From Candidatus Thalassolituus haligoni (GTDB lineage: Bacteria; Pseudomonadota; Gammaproteobacteria; Pseudomonadales; Oceanobacteraceae): DNA of 64,000 bases. The notes under the pieces are model-generated. The model was not told the origin of the DNA, made no database searches, and saw only the letters and a list, made by a program, of their open reading frames with translations. Below, piece after piece: positions 62,820 through 64,000 of this stretch; the stretch's first letter is position 1; each line of letters starts with the position of its first letter. The position numbers were made by a program, and so were the translations under genes. The stretch covers positions 3,725,501 to 3,789,500 of the forward strand of contig NZ_CP139482.1 of assembly GCF_041222825.1 (NCBI RefSeq). The letters run 5' to 3'.

Positions 62820-64000
62820 CTACAGTATCCGCTGTTGGTATCCTGGCTGACCGATACGAATTTGCCGATACGCGCAGCGGCCATGGCCACGCATAAACAG
62901 GGAATTGGCAATCAGCCAAACCTGTACAACGTTCTTTGCCGGGCCACCAATAATACGCTGGTAATCAGCGTGGATGTCGGCACTGTCCATCACCTCTTGC
63001 CCCAATTGCGCCACCCCGGAGCGCTGCACGACATGGGTTTCCACTCCATCCCAGCCTGGAATCGGACAACGAAAAACCTTGCCCACCGGAAGCTGCGAAC
63101 TCCACATATAAGTAATGTCCTGGCCGTCATCAAACGCCACAGCAATGGACAGATAATCGTGGTTTAGCAGCTGATCTTCCGGCAAGTCGGACGGCAGCTG
63201 ATCCACCACCCAGGACCAATCCAGTGTTAACCCCGCAACCAGTGGCTGGTGCGCTAACGGGTATTGCAAAATGCCAACGTTTTTATGGGTGTAACAGTCG
63301 ATATCCCCGGCAGCGGAGTCCTGGTAGATACTGCCATCTCCAAACTGAAAAAAGTTACTCCAGCCCACTGGCATTCGTTCCAGCAGCCGCAAGCGATTCA
63401 GCTCCGCCTTGAGAAAACCCTGTACATCCCCAGCCGCAGATAATTTAAGCAGGCCAGAGATTGCAGCTTCGTTCCAGACAATGGCAACGCCATCAACCTG
63501 CCCCTCCCCCGCCAGATAATGCTCCGGAGGAACCCATAAATCCCCCGCAGGCGACGCAAACTCCCCGACTGAACGGGCAATTTCCAGCGTGCCGGACTGA
63601 GTGGCCGTCATCGTGCCGGTGTTCTGCATCAGGTTATGAAAAGGCGTGGTGCCATCCACACCCCGCACGCGGGTACAAAACACAAACCCCGGCTCCAGCC
63701 ACCGCCCCGCATCTTTCGCAAACCACCACCGTCCGCCCAGAAAAAACGATACCTGTTGCCCCTCTTGCAACTGACCAAGCGCTAGCGTCCAGGGCAGGTT
63801 ATCCGGCCGCAAGGTAAAAGATTCAATACGATCGATAGGCGCGGCACTGAGGCGAGCCAGCGCCCGAAACTGCTCCCGCACGCTCGCCACCTCAAACGTG
63901 CGCTCTGGCTGGCCGGAACCCAACGCCATTGCAGCAGCGCATGGCCCCGCCAGTAACGGCGCTGCCACCATGGATGTCATCAAATGACGACGCCCGACAT
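62820..64000 (-). CDS. Tat-exported DUF3047-like protein (5' end outside the window)
   Basis: The frame stays open to base 64000, so the start is beyond the window. The N-terminal visible residues VGRRHLMTSMVAAPLLAG form a twin-arginine signal (RRHLM) ahead of a hydrophobic stretch. After that comes a beta-rich domain of about 360 residues with many Trp. The C-terminal third (GILQYPLAHQPLVAGLTLDWSWVVDQLPSD, DYLSIAVAFDDGQDITYMWS) resembles DUF3047. Internal ATGs at 63980 and 63968 are less likely starts. Function unknown. Confidence 0.7.
   Translation of the reverse strand, partial: VGRRHLMTSMVAAPLLAGPCAAAMALGSGQPERTFEVASVREQFRALARLSAAPIDRIESFTLRPDNLPWTLALGQLQEGQQVSFFLGGRWWFAKDAGRWLEPGFVFCTRVRGVDGTTPFHNLMQNTGTMTATQSGTLEIARSVGEFASPAGDLWVPPEHYLAGEGQVDGVAIVWNEAAISGLLKLSAAGDVQGFLKAELNRLRLLERMPVGWSNFFQFGDGSIYQDSAAGDIDCYTHKNVGILQYPLAHQPLVAGLTLDWSWVVDQLPSDLPEDQLLNHDYLSIAVAFDDGQDITYMWSSQLPVGKVFRCPIPGWDGVETHVVQRSGVAQLGQEVMDSADIHADYQRIIGGPAKNVVQVWLIANSLFMRGHGRCAYRQIRIGQPGYQQRIL

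Overview
The window is chromosomal DNA of a gammaproteobacterium from the broad Pseudomonas/Oceanospirillum group. The main evidence is an Azotobacter/Pseudomonas stutzeri-like nif gene order, an MvaT-type nucleoid protein, a dadA-ridA-alr operon with a divergent Lrp regulator, and the tRNA-Tyr/Gly/Thr-tuf operon next to coaX and birA. No genus is assigned.

Layout. 1-3.7 kb: 3' part of the tRNA-tuf operon (tuf runs off the left edge), then a SPOR-domain gene, coaX and birA. 3.9-6.6 kb: a ZnuD-like TonB receptor and a small His/Cys protein behind a Zur-box-like site, which suggests a zinc-starvation operon. 6.7-9.0 kb: a K+ channel/RCK protein and a PfkB kinase. 9.1-9.5 kb: an AT-rich stretch with two inverted pairs of DnaA boxes.

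9.5-25.1 kb: a nitrogen-fixation cluster. nifF is on the plus strand. The minus strand carries two transcription units: nifE-nifN-nifX-DUF269-DUF683-fdxB-[2Fe-2S] ferredoxin-unknown, and iscA(nif)-nifU-nifS-nifV-cysE-TPR-nifW-nifZ-nifM-clpX. Each of the three units starts behind a -24/-12 (sigma-54) element and at least one perfect NifA-type TGT-N10-ACA site. These genes serve FeMo-cofactor scaffolding, FeS supply, homocitrate synthesis, nitrogenase maturation and electron supply. nifHDK, nifB and nifA are not in the window. An MvaT-like silencer and a Fur-box feoAB operon flank the cluster at 25.4-28.8 kb.

28.8-39.3 kb: mixed housekeeping genes: flavin reductase, BASS transporter, rRNA methyltransferase, cold-shock protein, DUF1289, a hydroxypyruvate isomerase/tartronate-semialdehyde reductase pair, HDOD, and an ATP-grasp/transglutaminase-like/retropepsin-like operon.

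39.4-46.0 kb: the most interesting region, a relic integron. A frameshifted, truncated intI lies on the plus strand. On the minus strand an AT-rich array of cassettes is separated by four attC-like sites. The cassettes encode a one-TM protein, a CBASS-like pair (CD-NTase plus 4-TM protein), an ApeA-like HEPN protein, an RHH/ParE toxin-antitoxin pair, and a SUKH-like fragment fused to a broken transposase. Remnants of the same IS bracket the array in direct orientation. It reads as a frozen island of defence and immunity genes.

46.0-64 kb: D-alanine catabolism (dadA-ridA-alr, Lrp), regulators (TetR, LysR, Lrp, two MarR), an aldehyde dehydrogenase, an amidohydrolase, a cysteine-desulfurase-like enzyme with a Pro-rich repeat insert, a siderophore-interacting protein, a cytochrome c'-like protein, type III glutamine synthetase, and a Tat-exported DUF3047-like protein that is cut by the right edge. 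A dispersed MITE-like repeat of about 165 bp occurs at 33.2, 46.0, 59.2 and 59.9 kb.
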